From Trifolium pratense (Eukaryota; Streptophyta; Magnoliopsida; Fabales; Fabaceae): a stretch of 64,000 bases of DNA. The translations under genes and the position numbers were made by a program. The stretch is from the NCBI RefSeq assembly GCF_020283565.1, contig NC_060059.1, forward strand, positions 28,593,838 through 28,657,837. The letters are read 5' to 3'. Below, piece by piece: positions 1 through 13,914 of this stretch (the first letter of the stretch is position 1; each line of letters starts with the position of its first letter). The notes beneath the pieces were generated by a model. The model saw only the letters and a program-made list of their open reading frames with translations, was not told the origin of the DNA and made no database searches.

Positions 1-545
1 AAGCTCTAACTAATGGGCCTTGTTAATTGGCCATATAAAAAACTGCTAATAATTACAGAATAATGTGCCTACGGAAATAGTTACATATTAACAAGATTCC
101 CCCTAAAGTGAGTGAATATATATCATTCCCAGTTTGTTAGTAAGTTGGTTGAGTCCATCTGTCAGGATTTTCTCCCTTTCAGCTGGGCAATCCCCACTGA
201 ACAGTAATCAATTCGTATCAAAGGAAAGGCAGAAGAGAGAAAGAGAACAGAAATCTGTATTAAGCAAGAACAAAAAACTCAATTATTCAAAGATATCACC
301 CCCTCTACAAATTGAGGGCTATTTGAAGACTTGCTATCAGGCTGAACAACCACATAATAGTTTTGTATTTTATAAATACATCAATTTTCTCATGAATAAA
401 TTCTATACAGCATAGTGCCAAGTTCATTGTTTACTTCATCACATCTTGTGATATTGTTGAATGATCTATTTGGCTTTAGGTGTCCTATAAAACTAATTAT
501 CATTTGAATTTATTTATATCTTTCTGATAATGAAGCTTTGATCAG

Positions 546-3500
546 GAAGAAGTTGCGAAAGAGTTTGGCATACCAGTTGAGTGCCAACGTTTTTGGATGT
601 GGGCCAAGCGTCAAAACCATACATATCGGCCAAATAGACCAGTGACAGCTCAGGAAGAAACACAATCAGTAAGTAGATCAAAGAACTTCCAATGTTCTAT
701 GTTTTGTTAATAACAGGGTGGCTGGCAGGTCTTTGTGTTTTACGTTAGTTATGATGACCTCATTCTTAACCTTGGCAGTATGTGATTTTGAAAACTGATT
801 TGTCTGCTTTTCTTGATGATATGATTTTATTTTTTGCAGTTGCTAACGAAAGTCTATTGTTAAATGATGAAATGTTGATAAATTCCTGATATTTGCTAAA
901 ATACAGTGTCATGGTGTACGTATTGTAAAATCGTATTAGTTACCTGGTAATTTATTGAGATTTAGCATCAGACATTCAAAAAAGCCCAAACACTTAAAAA
1001 TCATAACCGTGCCAATCCAAACACATTGTTCCTACCATTTTTAGAAGTTTGTTGCTAACGGTATTTTTGTCCAAGTCGTAATATGTTTGTGTCCTGTGTT
1101 TTGTCTGTCCTTTCTTAAACATATGTATTAATATTGTCAGACAATTTTTTATTCGTAAAATGAATACACATTTTTTCAACATCGGATTGAAAATTATTTG
1201 ATACAAGGTTCCATAACAGCAATTGATAAATTTCATGACAAATTTTATAAAACAATATGTAAAAAAAATGAATTAGAGTGGCAGAGTAAAAGTTTTTTTG
1301 AAGCTTCTGAACTGTTACCTTTCTAATCATGATTTGTGACACGGCATTTTTATCATTGTAGGTTGGACAGTTGAGAGAAGTTTCTAATAAGGCAAATAAT
1401 GCAGAGCTAAGGTTATTTTTGGAAATAGAAACGGGGCAGGTAATGTTTTTCTTATTCATTTCATCTTTCTGATAGTGTGGTAGTTGCAACTAGTATTTTC
1501 CTTTCCCTCTCCAACTGAGCCATTACTGACATGGATTTGTTATTTATCTCTTGAACAATGAATTAGGATTTGCGACCTATTCCTCCTCCTGAGAAGTTGA
1601 AAGAGGAGTTGTTGCTATTCTTTAAACTTTATGAACCTTCAAGTCAGAAGCTTCGGTACGTGCTTTACCAATCGCAATTAGGATTAGTGTTATCATTGGC
1701 AGATTATGGCGGCCATTCCCAAATGCTTCATACAAATATGAAGTTGAGGGCTATGGCAGAAGAATGGTGGATACAATAGGCGTTGCAGCCTATGGTGGTT
1801 GTTACAGTATCCCCATGTCATAACACAATGCTAGTGCCATCACGACAATTTCACAGCACTGATTAGGATTGTAACTACATTTAATTGATGAAATCTATTT
1901 TCTTTTGTTTCCTTAGGTATGTTGGGAGGCTTTTTGTGATGGGTAGCAGAAAGCCAGTAGATATACTGATGAGACTAAATGAAATGGCTGGATTTGCTCC
2001 GGATGAAGAAATTGATCTGTTTGAGGTTAGTCAATCTCTGCATCTCATTTATAATTATCTTCCATCCTGGCAATAACAATATAATGAGACACTGCTTACA
2101 TGATGATGTTCATATTCAGGAAATAAAATTTGAACCTAAAATCATGTGTGAACATGTCGACAAGAAGTCCACTTTTCGTGAAAATCAGGTATAAATTATC
2201 AGCGACTAACTGTATATTGGGTTTCCAGTGCTTTTGAGAATGTTTCAACTTTGAAGTGTTTTATATTCTTATTTTTGCTTTAAGTGTTTATAATTTGGCT
2301 TTAGAATTATATCAGTCAATATTTGCAATTATGATTGTAACTTTTGTTGGCATGGTTGTGTTTTGAACAGCTAGAGGATGGTGATATTATTTGCTTCCAG
2401 AAGTCCCCTCAAGTTAGCGATGGACAGCAATATTGCTATCCAGATGTCCCTTCATTCTTCGATTATGTGCAAAACCGTCAAGTATGTATATTTAAGTTAG
2501 ACTATAATTGCTTTTTCTCTGATATTCAACTTTTAAGTCATTGTTTCCTCAATTTCTATGTCTTCTTGCTCTAGGAAGCATGTACAATGCAAAATAGATA
2601 GTGTAATTGTGTGGCCACTTCCCTGATCTCTATATGTTAGGAGTTAGAATATGGAGAATTAGTTCTTAAGTTAGTTATTTATTTGTTTAGTTTGAGAAGT
2701 ATTTGTATTGACAATGAGCATGTTGTTCTGGGGTATCGCAGTGTTTTTGGTTTGGACAATGTTAAAAAGAATCTATTTAAAAAAGTCTTCTATTAGGGTC
2801 TGTATATTGGGCAATATTGTTTTCATAGTTGTTTTATTTTCTTACATCTAAGATTGTGAATCATGTCTGTATTATTAGTAGTGCCGAGGATTTCCTCAAG
2901 CAATTCAGACCATCCGATCCATCTCAAGTTGATCCCAGCCTTTGAAAGTTGTGTGCCTAAATCCTAAAACCTAAATAACAACGTGCCATCCTTCTTCCTC
3001 TCATTGCAAGTCTGGATTCTCCTTTCCAGATACCTATTCTTATAGGAGTATGTATAAACACTCCTCATCTCTCCCTGACTTGTAGAATACAGCTTCTGCA
3101 GAATTAGCATCGGTTAGTGTTTCTTCAGTTAATTATGCCTATCTGGCAATTAGTTAGGTAATTAGCTTTTTGTTATAGCTGTGCTAAACTGTCATCTCCC
3201 ATCAGTCTGTTAGACCAATTTTATTTTAGTAAGCAATATAATAGAAGACCCACGAGGGTTGGGCTGTTTTCTTAATTAGAAGTTATGGCAGGTACATCTT
3301 TTTTATTATGCAAACTATCTAATGCGAATAAACAGACAAGTTATTGGAAAAGGGAGGGTTGGTTGTTATTCATTACAAATGACTAGAAATTGGGAGAGAG
3401 AGACCAAACTCACGACTCATGGAAGGGGAAAACCTTGCAACTATTCTATTCTTGTTTCTCTAAACTTTCTCTCATGTATTGGTGTGGGAATGGAATACTT

Positions 3501-4781
3501 CATTATTTCTTCCCGTCCCTAAGATACAAACCGACTCATATAAAGATTAGCGCAAACACTAAGAGCGCCGTCGTTAACAGAACCTTCTTCCCAATACACT
3601 TCTAGCTAACGAAATCTATCTCATATTCCTTCCCGTTGGCAAGATTGATGCTGGCCGAACATAGTACATGCGTTCTTTGTGAATTGTTCCGGTTTACGTT
3701 AGTCAGTTGGTATTAAATGGCTCCATGTATTTGATTTGATTCTCCATTCCCCTGCAATGATTAAACATTAAACATATTGAAAAGAATCTTGCGTTTTGGG
3801 TACTAGTTCTGTATATTTCCAAGTTCTTTTCCATAAATTACTTTGCTTTGATGTGCAGGTTGTTCGCTTTAGGTTCTTGGAGAAACCTAAGGAGGATGAG
3901 TTCAGTCTTGAGCTGTGAGTTTCTGTCGAGGATACAATTCTTTTGTTTTTTTTTTTTTTTTAAGAATTTTATGTTAATTGTGGCATATCTCTGGTAGTTC
4001 ATTTCTGCTCTGTCATCAAATAGGTCAAAGCTTCATACTTACGATGACGTTGTAGATAAAGTCTCTAAACATCTTGGTTTGAATGATCCTTCTAAAATCA
4101 GACTCACATCTCATAACTGCTACTCCCAGCAACCTAAACCACAGCCTATCAAGTACCAAGGGGTGGATCATTTGTCTGACATGCTGGTTCACTACAATCA
4201 GGTTACTAATTGCAGTGCATAGTTTTGAATGGATTTTTTTTTTTGACAAAATGTTTTGTTACCAAAGTTTTAAAATCTGTGCATAGTTTTAAAACTGGTT
4301 TTCCCTGACTTTCGATATGCTAAATTAATGTTGTTTGATTTTATTACCAGGCTTCTGATATTCTATACTATGAAGTATTGGATATCCCTCTGCCTGAATT
4401 ACAATGCCTAAAAACACTCAAAATTGCTTTTCATCATGATGCCAAGGATGAAGTTAGTACAGTCGGTGGTTGCTGTTTCTTATTACAGAGTTATTTGCTT
4501 TTTCAATTTTTATATTTCTAACCAAATTATCCTTCCTTGTTCAGGTGATGATAATTAGATTACCGAAGCATAGTACTGTCAAAGATGTAATTAATGATCT
4601 AAAATCAAAGGTAAAATGGTAAACCACATGAATTATATGCACATACAGATTTGTTCACACATTTAGACATGGTTTTTGGGCTTGTCTGCCTAATCCAATA
4701 CTTAGATTAGTATATTTTTTATAGTATTATGTTTTAATAAAATTTGAGATTTCTGTCTAAATCAGACCATAGCTGACTGTA

Positions 4782-4870
<89 letters not shown>

Positions 4871-7800
4871 GGGATTACAATAAATGCCTAATTGGTATGA
4901 TTGTTAATTTCAATCCTAATTTGCACAATCTGGGATTCTGCACAGCTAAGGAATTGCCTAATTGGCAACACTCTCCCTCGAGTTAGAGCTTACACATCAT
5001 ATGCACCAAACTTGTTATAAAACATTCAACCTGAGGACCTCCATGAGACTTGGTAAACATATAAGCCAGGCAATCATTAGAACAACACTGATAATGATTT
5101 TTACTTGATAAAATTTATCTCACAAATTGACCCTCTATCTCTATGTGCTTAGTTCTTTCAAGAAAAACTAGGTTGGAAGTAATGGAGCAATTATCGCAGC
5201 CATGTGAGTTCACAGGTTGTTGCTTCCATAGAACAATATTCTACTTCTGTATTTCTTGGTCTCAAGGGATCAACTTACATCCAACAAGGACACAATATCC
5301 AAAAGGAGGTCTTCTATCTGATGGTGAACCTGCTCATTCAACATTAAAATAGCCAAGAGCTTGGGCGTTACTCTTGGTTTCATAACGTAGTCCTTCATTA
5401 GTACACTCTTGATGTACCTAAGAAAGCGAACCAGAACATTTTGGTGGCTATCACTATTAGCGTTCAGAAACTTGCCAACTACACTTTCATCAAAAGGGAG
5501 CATGTCAATTAAACTGATGTCGTCATTAGTTTATGCCTCCAGAGTCAAGCTTGTACCTGTAGTGACTTTGAGTTACCTCAGAACACAATGTAGAGCCTGC
5601 AAATATGACCCCCTCGGGTCATGCATGAACTGACTCGCAACACTGACTGCATATGCTAAGTCTGTTCTAAGGAGATCAACTTTTCCACTAGGTCATTTGA
5701 ATCCCCAAAAAGCACTTGAGTCTTCCAAGGAGCCTACAAATGATTTTCCCTCAAGAAATTGTCTCTTAAACTGATCATCAACATAAACAAGAATGAAGAA
5801 GAGATCTCCGCTTTCTGTTTATAAAGTCTCTCTCAATCTTCACACTTTGTTCACTTTGTTGACTCAATCCTAGATGAATCTTCATACAAGTCTCCTCCTC
5901 TAAGTGTCCATTCAATAAAACATTTTTGACTTTAAACTGTTGTATTTCCCACCCTGAGTTGGCTGCAAGATGATGTAAAATAAGAACAATGTTTATCTAT
6001 GTCATTGTAGCGAACATCTCATAATTGACACCATAGGTGATCGAGCTCTGACTTCTTACAAGAAGACACTAATTTATGCTTTGGAGAGTAAATGATTTGG
6101 ACACTAGCGGCCAACACTCGGTGGGATTTAGTCCCACATCGGATAGATAGGATTCTTGAGATGGGTTTATAAAGAGGAGGCAATCCTCACCTTACAAACC
6201 GGTTTTGTAGGGATGAATTAGGCCTCGATATTCATGACAACAACTTCTGCTCTCATAAACCAAAAGAGAAATCAGATAATCCAATGTACCAAGTTGTACA
6301 CAAACTGTACCCAATTCGTTGTTTTTTAAAAAGCTATTCTAGTGTGTATCCAGTATGCACTAACAAATACCAAATGTGTACTTTCCCCAGAATACCCATT
6401 GGGTACCAGGTATGCGTGCCTTACAGCTTCAAGTTCAATGGTTCCTCTTAACATGCATGTTATGTGCAGTTCTGAGAGTGAGATTGGCTGGTTTAATTTT
6501 TCATTGATGCGGCCTATCTATGTATGCGATAAGGTTTTGGTATTTTTGTTGTCGATTGGGCTCATCCATATGTGTTGGATCATATTCTTATGTTCATTTT
6601 CAATGGTAATTAACAAGATTAACAAAATCCGGTAGCAAAGTGTAGTTTACATGATTTTCTTCCGTTTTTTATGGTTGGAAAGATTGCTCCTATCTTAGGA
6701 GTATTGTTGCCTTTAATTTTGTTTTAGGATAGGCTTGTGTGTACAGTTTCTTTTATGCTGATTAGTTTAATATAACCATTATATCTGTTTATTTGTTTTT
6801 TTTTTTTTCTGGACTGAGGATTCCTTATCATTCATCATTTTGCTACTCCTTTCTCTTTTTGATACCGATAAAAGTTTATTTTCATTAAAAAAATCATACT
6901 TGTATTATTGTGCTAAATACTCGTGACTGCTGTATTAATGGAAATTCATACCTAATATACTTTCCGTCTGATACAGGTAGATTTATCACATCCTGATGCG
7001 GAACTTAGATTGCTCGAAGTATTTAATCACAAGATCTATAAGGTGAAGATAATATGTAGATTTTGAATTTTACTTTGAAAATACTAACATTGGTCATTAT
7101 CAGTAAACATGATTTCCTATAGTTGTCTAGTTGATGTTTCAGTTTCTTTATCAGGCAAAAAGTGGATTTGTGTGTTGTTCCTGAGAGGAACACACCTCTA
7201 ACAGGAACAAGCACTTAGGTGATCCAAGATTTAGTGATGTGCCAAGTGTCAGATTAGGAAAAGATTAGTAATAGTTCAGATAATAAAACCTGCACTTAAT
7301 GCAATTATTATAACACACCTTCCACATTGGGATTCTAAGAGCATCCACAATGGAGATACTCATTCTTGAGTACTTAACTGGGTCCCACGTGTACACATCA
7401 CTCATTTATAATTTTTTAATAATAGTACCTAATAAGTACTCAATCCCTCCAACCCAACATCTCTTAAAAAGTTCTAAATAGGCCTTACCAATAACACATC
7501 TCACCAATAATTATACATCATTATAAATGGGACCCACAAAAACAAAATAGGTACTAATGCTTATTGTAGAACTATTACCTATTAGGTACTCAAATGAGTA
7601 TTGCTCCAATGGTAGTACCTAATAAGTACCATGAGTAACTAATAGGTACTACACCATTGGAGATGGTCTAAGAGTTTGACCTAGTAATCTCAAGGGACAT
7701 AATCAATATTCCCTCTGGGACGGTTGTAATATAACCATTACTGCCACTTTAATTAATAATAACCTGCTCTTAAATCTTAATGCATTTAAGTGTCAAGTGT

Positions 7801-10800
7801 CATCATTTAGAAAATTACAGATAGACAGACATAAACTCGGAATATGAAAACTCAGGTAAAAGAAAAATTTAAATTGTTTCTGTTAAGAAGTCCCACATCG
7901 CTTGTGAGATGACTGACCTGATTAGTAGAGACAATCCTCACCTTACAAGCCGGTTTTGTATGGTTGAGTTAGGCCCAATCTAAGAGTTTTGAATATTCTA
8001 TATTTTGATTTCATGAATCTTGAGAGTCAGGTTACAAGAATTTTAGATCATTTAACCTTCACTCACTCACTCAAGTGCTACCCTATGTAACTAACTCTAA
8101 AAACAGTTACAACAAATAGTGCTTACGTAGCACTTCTCAAACTAACTCTTCCGTGCTTATGTGAGACTTTTAGATGCTGTTAAGAACAACTAACATAAGC
8201 TAAAGCTACTATATTCACCCTCTGTAACTTAATGCATATACTTGTATAGTTATGTGCTGCTGCTGTTTTCATTCTTTCTTTATAATGGATAATGATTGTG
8301 AAGATGTTTCAAGTTTTTGGTAATTCTCATCATATCGTATGATCTATCTGTTGCAGATTTTTCATGTCAATGAAAATATTGAGAATATTAATGATCATTA
8401 TTGGACATTACGAGCAGAGGAGGTAAATATATGCTGTTTTATAATAATAAATTATTTTGTTGGTATTGGTCAAAAAAATTATTTTGTTGGTACAAATTGT
8501 TATCTGGACTGGAGATATTGGAAATGACAGATGCCCCACCCAAATAATCAATCAAATTAAACCATATTCGTAATAAAAGGTGCACTGTTTCACCTCCCTT
8601 TTTATCTGACACTCTAACTTTAATACGCTAAATTATACTGTCCTCCATGACCCGCCCCAAGTTATCTAATGCTTTGGATTGTACTATAATAATTGCATTT
8701 AGCATCCTTTTCCTTTCATCGCCTTCTTCCTGGCTATCGAACTTTTGTTCTTCTCATGGCACCTTAGTTGTCAGCTTTTTGTGCCTGGTCAAGTTTGGTT
8801 TCAGGGTCCTTCTGTTGAGACCATTTTCAAACTTTTGGGTATCTCATTTGAGTTTTCCGTTGGTGCTTTTGCAGTTTCAGAGGAACCCTTACATGATCTA
8901 CCTTGTTTCTCCTATGCAACAAAATGTTCAATGTGTTTCTCTGAAAAATGTATTTGCAGTTCAGTCTGGATTAATTTTAATTAATTTTAAGCCCCCATCT
9001 AAAAATAAAAACAAGATGCAGTTTGGATTGAATTGATTTCTATTTTTAATTTACCAATCCAATCTGATTAAAGAACCTATTGCTTTCTATTAGATAGTTT
9101 GGTTTTTACAACATAAACATGTTATTTTATTATAGATATGAAACTCCAATCCAAAGTAGGGAAATCTTCGTGCTTAATTAGCACTACTGGAACGTAAATT
9201 TAAATAACATCAATATATATATAACATTTAACATACGCCATCCTAAACCATTATGAATGTACAAGTATCTGTTTATGTTTGGAACATATGACATTGTAAA
9301 AAGTTAGATTGTACTAAACTATTATAGAAGTTGTTTGAAATAGAATATCATTGATGTTTCACTTTTCAAGTATAATTAGAATTTATTATATCATTGGGTT
9401 CATTGCACATGCTTTGTCTTATAATTAAATATTTGGTTTCTTAAATTTCTAGCCCAACAAACTAACAACCAACATTACTCGTTTCAGAAAAAAAAAAAAT
9501 TTAATCTTTCATATTCCATTAGTCTCTTTATTCCAATTATTTGTCTTGAGTTTATCATTAATATCATTTTCTGCAATGGTATGATGTCATACTTTCTCAC
9601 ATTATTCTTCTCCGGATTAAGTATTTGCTACAAGTTTTATATGGATTTTTTGTTGCCGCAGATTCCCGAAGAAGAGAAGAACCTCGGCCCTAACGATCGG
9701 ATGATACATGTTTATCACTTTTTGAAAGACACTGCTCAAAATCAGATGGTAAGACTCATTGACTTGTATGTTTATACTTTATTTAGTGCTCAAAATTCAT
9801 TTTCAACCAATTGAAGTTTGTTACTACCTCTAAAATAATCTAATATTTTGTTTGTACTGGGGGTGATTTGGGAATATCAGCATGTTCAGAACTTTGGAGA
9901 TCCTTTCTTCTTGGTTATCCATGAGGGTGAGGCATTAGCTGAAGTCAAATTGCGGATACAAAAGAAGTTGCAAGTTCCAAATGAAGAGTTTTTGAAGGTA
10001 AATTTTGTGAATCTGATTTAATCATCTGCTCCTGTTTTTATGTTTTAAATTCTGATACAATTATCCCCATGTTGGTTAATCGTGTATAATGGACTTGTAA
10101 GTTCTTCAAATTTTGTCCAACTTGTTTTCAGCGGTGGAGATGTATGATTAAAAATGTCGTATTTAAAAAAAAATATAAATAGTGAAATGTAAAAAACTAT
10201 ATAAACTAAAATATTATATATGTACATGAAAATAATTCATGATTCAGGTCAATCAAAATGACAGAAAAGTGGCTAGCTACACAAAGACAGGTTTGATTTG
10301 ATCCATGCTGCAAATCAGGGACGGACCTAACTTTAACAATGTGGGGCAACTGCCCCCACTAAGATTTTAAACTATTTCAAATATATATACTAGTATAGTG
10401 TAGCTTGCCATAGTGTGTAACAGATTAACATAATGCACTATCCCAAAAACAGTTATTTGAACGAATTGGAGAGCCCTTGTTGAGGTTTTTTAGGAACATA
10501 AATGTTTACTTGCAGGAGAGTTTAATGAATGATCGGCATTCACAGGGTCCTCGTTTAATATATTAGTGTGAATTGATTTTGTAAAACTAAATAAAATAGT
10601 TGAGATCGAGTGAATTTTGAAACTCAGGTATTCTGTTTTCATTGTGATATTGAGGCTTGTTACACATTGTTTGAAATAGTTTTTCTGTATACTGTGGTTA
10701 TCATATATTTATATATAGTAATATACTTATGTTTTCCTATGCATACTTTATTATAATGACGTCTTTATACACTTCATGTTGCAAATTTCAACACGAGGCA

Positions 10801-11726
10801 TGAATGATTACTTTTTAGTCTACTGACTGAAAAATTGTTTCAATCTTGTATTTAAGGCAGTTGCTTTTAGGTTTCCAATAATTGATTATTGATATATTTT
10901 TTCTGTCTGTTCCCTGCAGTGGAAGTTTGCATTTGTCTCACTTGGTCGTCCTGAGTACCTTCAAGATTCTGATATTATTTCTAATCGGTTTCAGGTATTT
11001 TCATTTCTCTCTGCTCTGTAATTCGACATTTTAGTTGTCATCTGTTTCTAAGCTTGAGGGGATTTTCATGGAATTAGGAGTTGGCTTCTTTATTTTCTAC
11101 TAGATTTAGTAATAACATTGTAATATTGTTTGGTTGTTTAGAGAAGGGACATATACGGCGCATGGGAGCAGTATCTTGGACTGGAGCACACTGATAATTC
11201 ACCAAAAAGATATACAGCCAATCAGGTAAAATATTATTAGGAAGCTAGTTCCCCCTTGTTTTGAGGTATAATATGGAGGCTTGTCTTGAAGTGGATACGT
11301 GTTGTGGTGGACAATGAGTTAGTGAGGTGTACTAAAAAATATGGAAGAGGAAAAATTCATTTAAACACATCCAGACATGAATCTTGCAATATATTGCTAT
11401 TGTTTCCAGCACTTCTGTGATAGATCATTCCTCCCAACTATTCTCCCCCTTACCATAAAAGACACTTTTAACATGAATGCGGAATCCCTCCCCCTCTCAA
11501 AACTCTTGTTCTTAATTAAAAGAAAAAGAGAGCAGCCATTTTTAGCCTAAAAAATAATTGGTAGTTGAGTTTTTGTTTAAAGCATATAATAATGGCAATA
11601 ATGGAAAGATGATTTTAATGTCACTGGAATTAATTTCATATTTGGATTTCAGAAGCCTATAATGATTATTTCTCAATTTTGCAGAATCGTCATGCATTTG
11701 ATAAACCAATAAAAATCTACAACTAG
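546..11726 (+). CDS. UBP12/13-like: UBP12/UBP13-type ubiquitin carboxyl-terminal hydrolase (USP7-like), C-terminal part, 17 visible exons
   Basis: Exons read by eye: 546-668, 1362-1439, 1567-1655, 1917-2025, 2120-2188, 2371-2481, 3859-3914, 4024-4201, 4351-4452, 4545-4610, 6977-7042, 8357-8422, 9662-9748, 9881-9997, 10920-10994, 11142-11225, 11685-11726. All junctions are AG/GT and the joined 1518 nt stay open to TAG (505 residues). The start EEVAKEFGIP, the block KRQNHTYRPNRP and the tail PIKIYN are typical of plant UBP12/13. Only the USP7-type C-terminal ubiquitin-like region is present: roughly the first 250 residues match the ICP0-binding-like region and the rest the USP C-terminal domain. 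The MATH and catalytic Cys/His domains must lie left of the window. In the family these nuclear/cytosolic enzymes remove ubiquitin from clock, hormone and immune regulators, and the C-terminal region positions and activates the catalytic domain. Bases 1-545 read as intron. Introns are swollen by transposons but no exon is broken. Confidence 0.93.
4784..4869. repeat. (TA)n microsatellite in a UBP intron
   Basis: About 85 bp of uninterrupted TA dinucleotide within the 2.37-kb intron 4611-6976. It abuts the decayed copia fragment that follows. Likely length-variable. Confidence 0.97.
4950..6070 (-). mobile_element. Decayed Ty1-copia polymerase/RNase H fragment, antisense in a UBP intron
   Basis: On the minus strand, short stretches in shifting frames match the copia RT-RNase H region in order: a 'RFLRYIK'-like block near 5430, GSPSDRR followed by FGYCVLVG near 5270-5330, a 'CELTWLR'-like block near 5190, and 'KHIE' near 5150. 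Stops and frameshifts are frequent, so it is dead. It occupies much of intron 4611-6976 and explains the intron's length. Both ends are approximate and no LTR was identified. Confidence 0.75.
6122..6235 (+). mobile_element. TRIM-like solo LTR fragment
   Basis: Contains the motif 'AGTCCCACATCGG' and, about 90 bp on, 'CCTTACAAACCGGTTTTGTA' followed by a GAATTAGGC-type end. The same pair of motifs recurs at 7884-7985 and 44620-44748; in the latter it runs into a copia-type primer-binding site. This suggests short LTRs of a terminal-repeat-in-miniature family. Ends are approximate. Confidence 0.6.
7339..7666. mobile_element. PIF/Harbinger-type MITE (328 bp) in a UBP intron
   Basis: Terminal inverted repeats GAGCATCCACAATGG and, at the right end, the complement of GACCATCTCCAATGG. 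Both ends are flanked by the trinucleotide TAA (7336-7338 and 7667-7669), the target duplication expected of PIF/Harbinger elements. The interior is rich in TACCTAATAAGTAC-like repeats and has no ORF. Confidence 0.85.
7884..7985 (+). mobile_element. TRIM-like solo LTR
   Basis: Starts TGTTAAGAAGTCCCACATCG and includes CCTTACAAGCCGGTTTTGTA then GAGTTAGGCCC. Same family as 6122-6235 and 44620-44748. About 100 bp, with no internal region seen, so a solo LTR is the simplest reading. Confidence 0.6.
8423..9661. other. UBP intron with an unrecognised 129-codon open frame
   Basis: A frame at 8647-9036 is open but has no family resemblance I recognise and sits in an intron. The rest is AT-rich. I see no boundaries of a transposon. 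Confidence 0.4.
10316..10380 (+). mobile_element. Left end of a hAT-like element (truncated)
   Basis: 'CAGGGACGGACCTAA' followed by a 'GGGGCAACTGCCCCC' block resembles the ends of hAT elements of the type found complete at 54147-55004. No matching right end was found before the next exon at 10920, so this is a fragment. Confidence 0.4.
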
Positions 11727-12386
11727 AGAGAAAAGCTTGTATCATCTTGGCCAGTCAATTTGGTCGTACTGTGTCCAGCAGCAATTGAAGCTTTCTCAAG
11801 GTAGTAAAAAGAAGCGTAGAGAAGCTGTGAATCTTCTCCTGGGTAGTCTGTCTGATTCCATTTTTCTGTTCAGCTGAGAAGGTGACGAATATAGCCTTAA
11901 ATAGTGATTCAAACACATTTACACCGGAGCAATTTTAGGTGTTCAGGAGGTTAATTTATATTCCTTTATCATTTGGTATATAAGATTTTGGGTTGGGTTT
12001 TGTATAGAAAGTATAGGTATAGGTATACTTAAATGTTTTCTATGGCCCGGTTCACCCATTGTGGGTTTTTCACTTTGCTTTAGTTGGAGACTGTGCTTCG
12101 AGTGGTTGGGGAATATGTTTCCTACAGGGTCTAACTTGTAAAAAATTTCTTGTGCTTTTTTCACCTTAATTATTGAGGCTTAAAGCTGTGTTAATTTAAG
12201 GACAAAATTGCCAGATGTGGAACTTGATTTTGCTCTGAACTCCACTTTGCAAAGGAATGCAACATGATTATGATACTGTTGACATGGTTTTGGTGTTGAA
12301 AAGATCCATTTTTTTTTTTTTGTGAAATAAAAATGTTGATTTTGGTGTTGAAATGATGCAAAAACGAGTTTAGATAGTTTTTATTA

Positions 12387-13571
12387 GGCTTAAATGCAGT
12401 TTTACCCCCCCTATTTTGAAAAATGCGGAATTTTACCCCCCCTATTTTAAAATGCGGAATTTTACCCCCCCTATTTTATAATTTGTTGGATTTTGCCCCC
12501 CCACCAAAATTTTGCACAAAATCTGCTTTCGAGTCACAACTTCAAAGCTACGCACAGAACTCAATTTGGATCAATAATTCACCAAACTGGTACCGAAACG
12601 ACCGCAATCGAGTTAGTTTTCCACAGAATCAAACTCCACTAAATTTGGAGTTACAGAGAGAGATTAATTACTGTTTTAGTGAAGGTCTGTTCAAATTAAT
12701 TATCGTATGAAACTACTACTGGTATTCTCGTCATTCCTCTCACCCTGTAGCTCATTTTTTAATACTATTAACATGTATGGAAATCTAACGAAATTACCCT
12801 TGTTGGCATTTCAATTTCGTCGAATTTGGAGTTACGATGTGTTCGGTAGACGATGTTGAATTTGAAGATCACAAGTAGATTTTTGCAGAATTAGTAATTG
12901 GACAGACCTTCACTAAAACGGTAATTAATCTCTCTCTGTAACTCCAAATTTAGTGGGGTTTGATTCTGTGGAAAGCTAACTCGATTACGGTCATTTCGGT
13001 AGCCATTTGGTGAATTATGGATCCAAATTGAGTTGTATGCGAAGCTTTGAAGTTGTGACTCGAAAGCAGATTTTTTACAGAATTTTGAGGACATACCTTC
13101 ACTAAAACGGTAATTAATCTCTCTTTTTAACTTCAAATTCAGTGGGGTTTGATTATGTGGAAAGATAACTCGATTACGGTCATTTCGGTAGCCTTTTGGT
13201 GAATTATGGATTCAAATTGAGTTGTATGCGAAGCTTTGAAGTTGTGACTCGAAAGCAAATTTTTTGCAGAATTTTGGGGGACATACCTTCACTAAAACGG
13301 TAATTAATCTCTCTTTGTAACTCCAAATTCAGTGGGGTTTGATTATGTGGAAAGATAACTCGATTATGGTCATTTCGGTATCCTTTTGGTAAATTATTGA
13401 TCAAAATTGAGTTGTGTGCGAAGCTTTAAAGTTGTGACTCGAAAGCAGAATTTTAGGGGGGGCAAAATCCAACAAATTATAAAACAGGGGGGGTAAAAGT
13501 CCGCGTTTTAAAACAGGGGGGGTAAAATTCCGATTTAATCAAAACAGGGGGGGCAAAACTGCATTTAAGCC
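12387..13571. mobile_element. MULE-type non-autonomous element, copy A (1185 bp)
   Basis: Begins GGCTTAAATGCAG and ends CTGCATTTAAGCC, flanked by a perfect 9-bp duplication TTTTTATTA (12378-12386, 13572-13580), the hallmark of Mutator-like elements. Next to each end are runs of 'TTTTACCCCCCC'-type repeats. The interior holds a unit of about 190 bp ('CCTTCACTAAAACGG' at 12907, 13096 and 13286) three times in one orientation and once inverted at about 12540-12690. Short frames inside translate only the repeat. There is no transposase. Confidence 0.9.
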
Positions 13572-13914
13572 TTTTTATTATTTAGAATGATCAAATTTTG
13601 AAAGTATAGACAATCTTGCTTTACTAAGGCACCCTCTGGAAGTGGACTTTCGGACAAATCATGTTCCGAATTGTACATAAGAACTGTGGCGAAATCGACC
13701 ATAATGGCAAATTTTTAAGAAAATCCAGGGGAATAATACCTTTTATAAAATTTAAAAGTATTTAATTAATGTATTCATTAAATGAATTTTATTCTTAATA
13801 AGTTAAGAGTTTCAAATTTATTATTTTTTTAATTAACGTGCCAAACTTTAAAAGAATTAGCCTGTTTAATGTTTATAGTCAGGGCTGCAGTTGGCAATTG
13901 GATCGTGGTCAGAT

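Noticed and set aside
134..415. 93-codon frame at the left edge as a UBP exon
   Set aside because: It does not resemble any UBP12/13 segment, and the first matching exon starts at 546; this is intron.
8647..9036. 129-codon frame as a gene
   Set aside because: Lies in a UBP intron, hydrophobic and T-rich, no recognised family.
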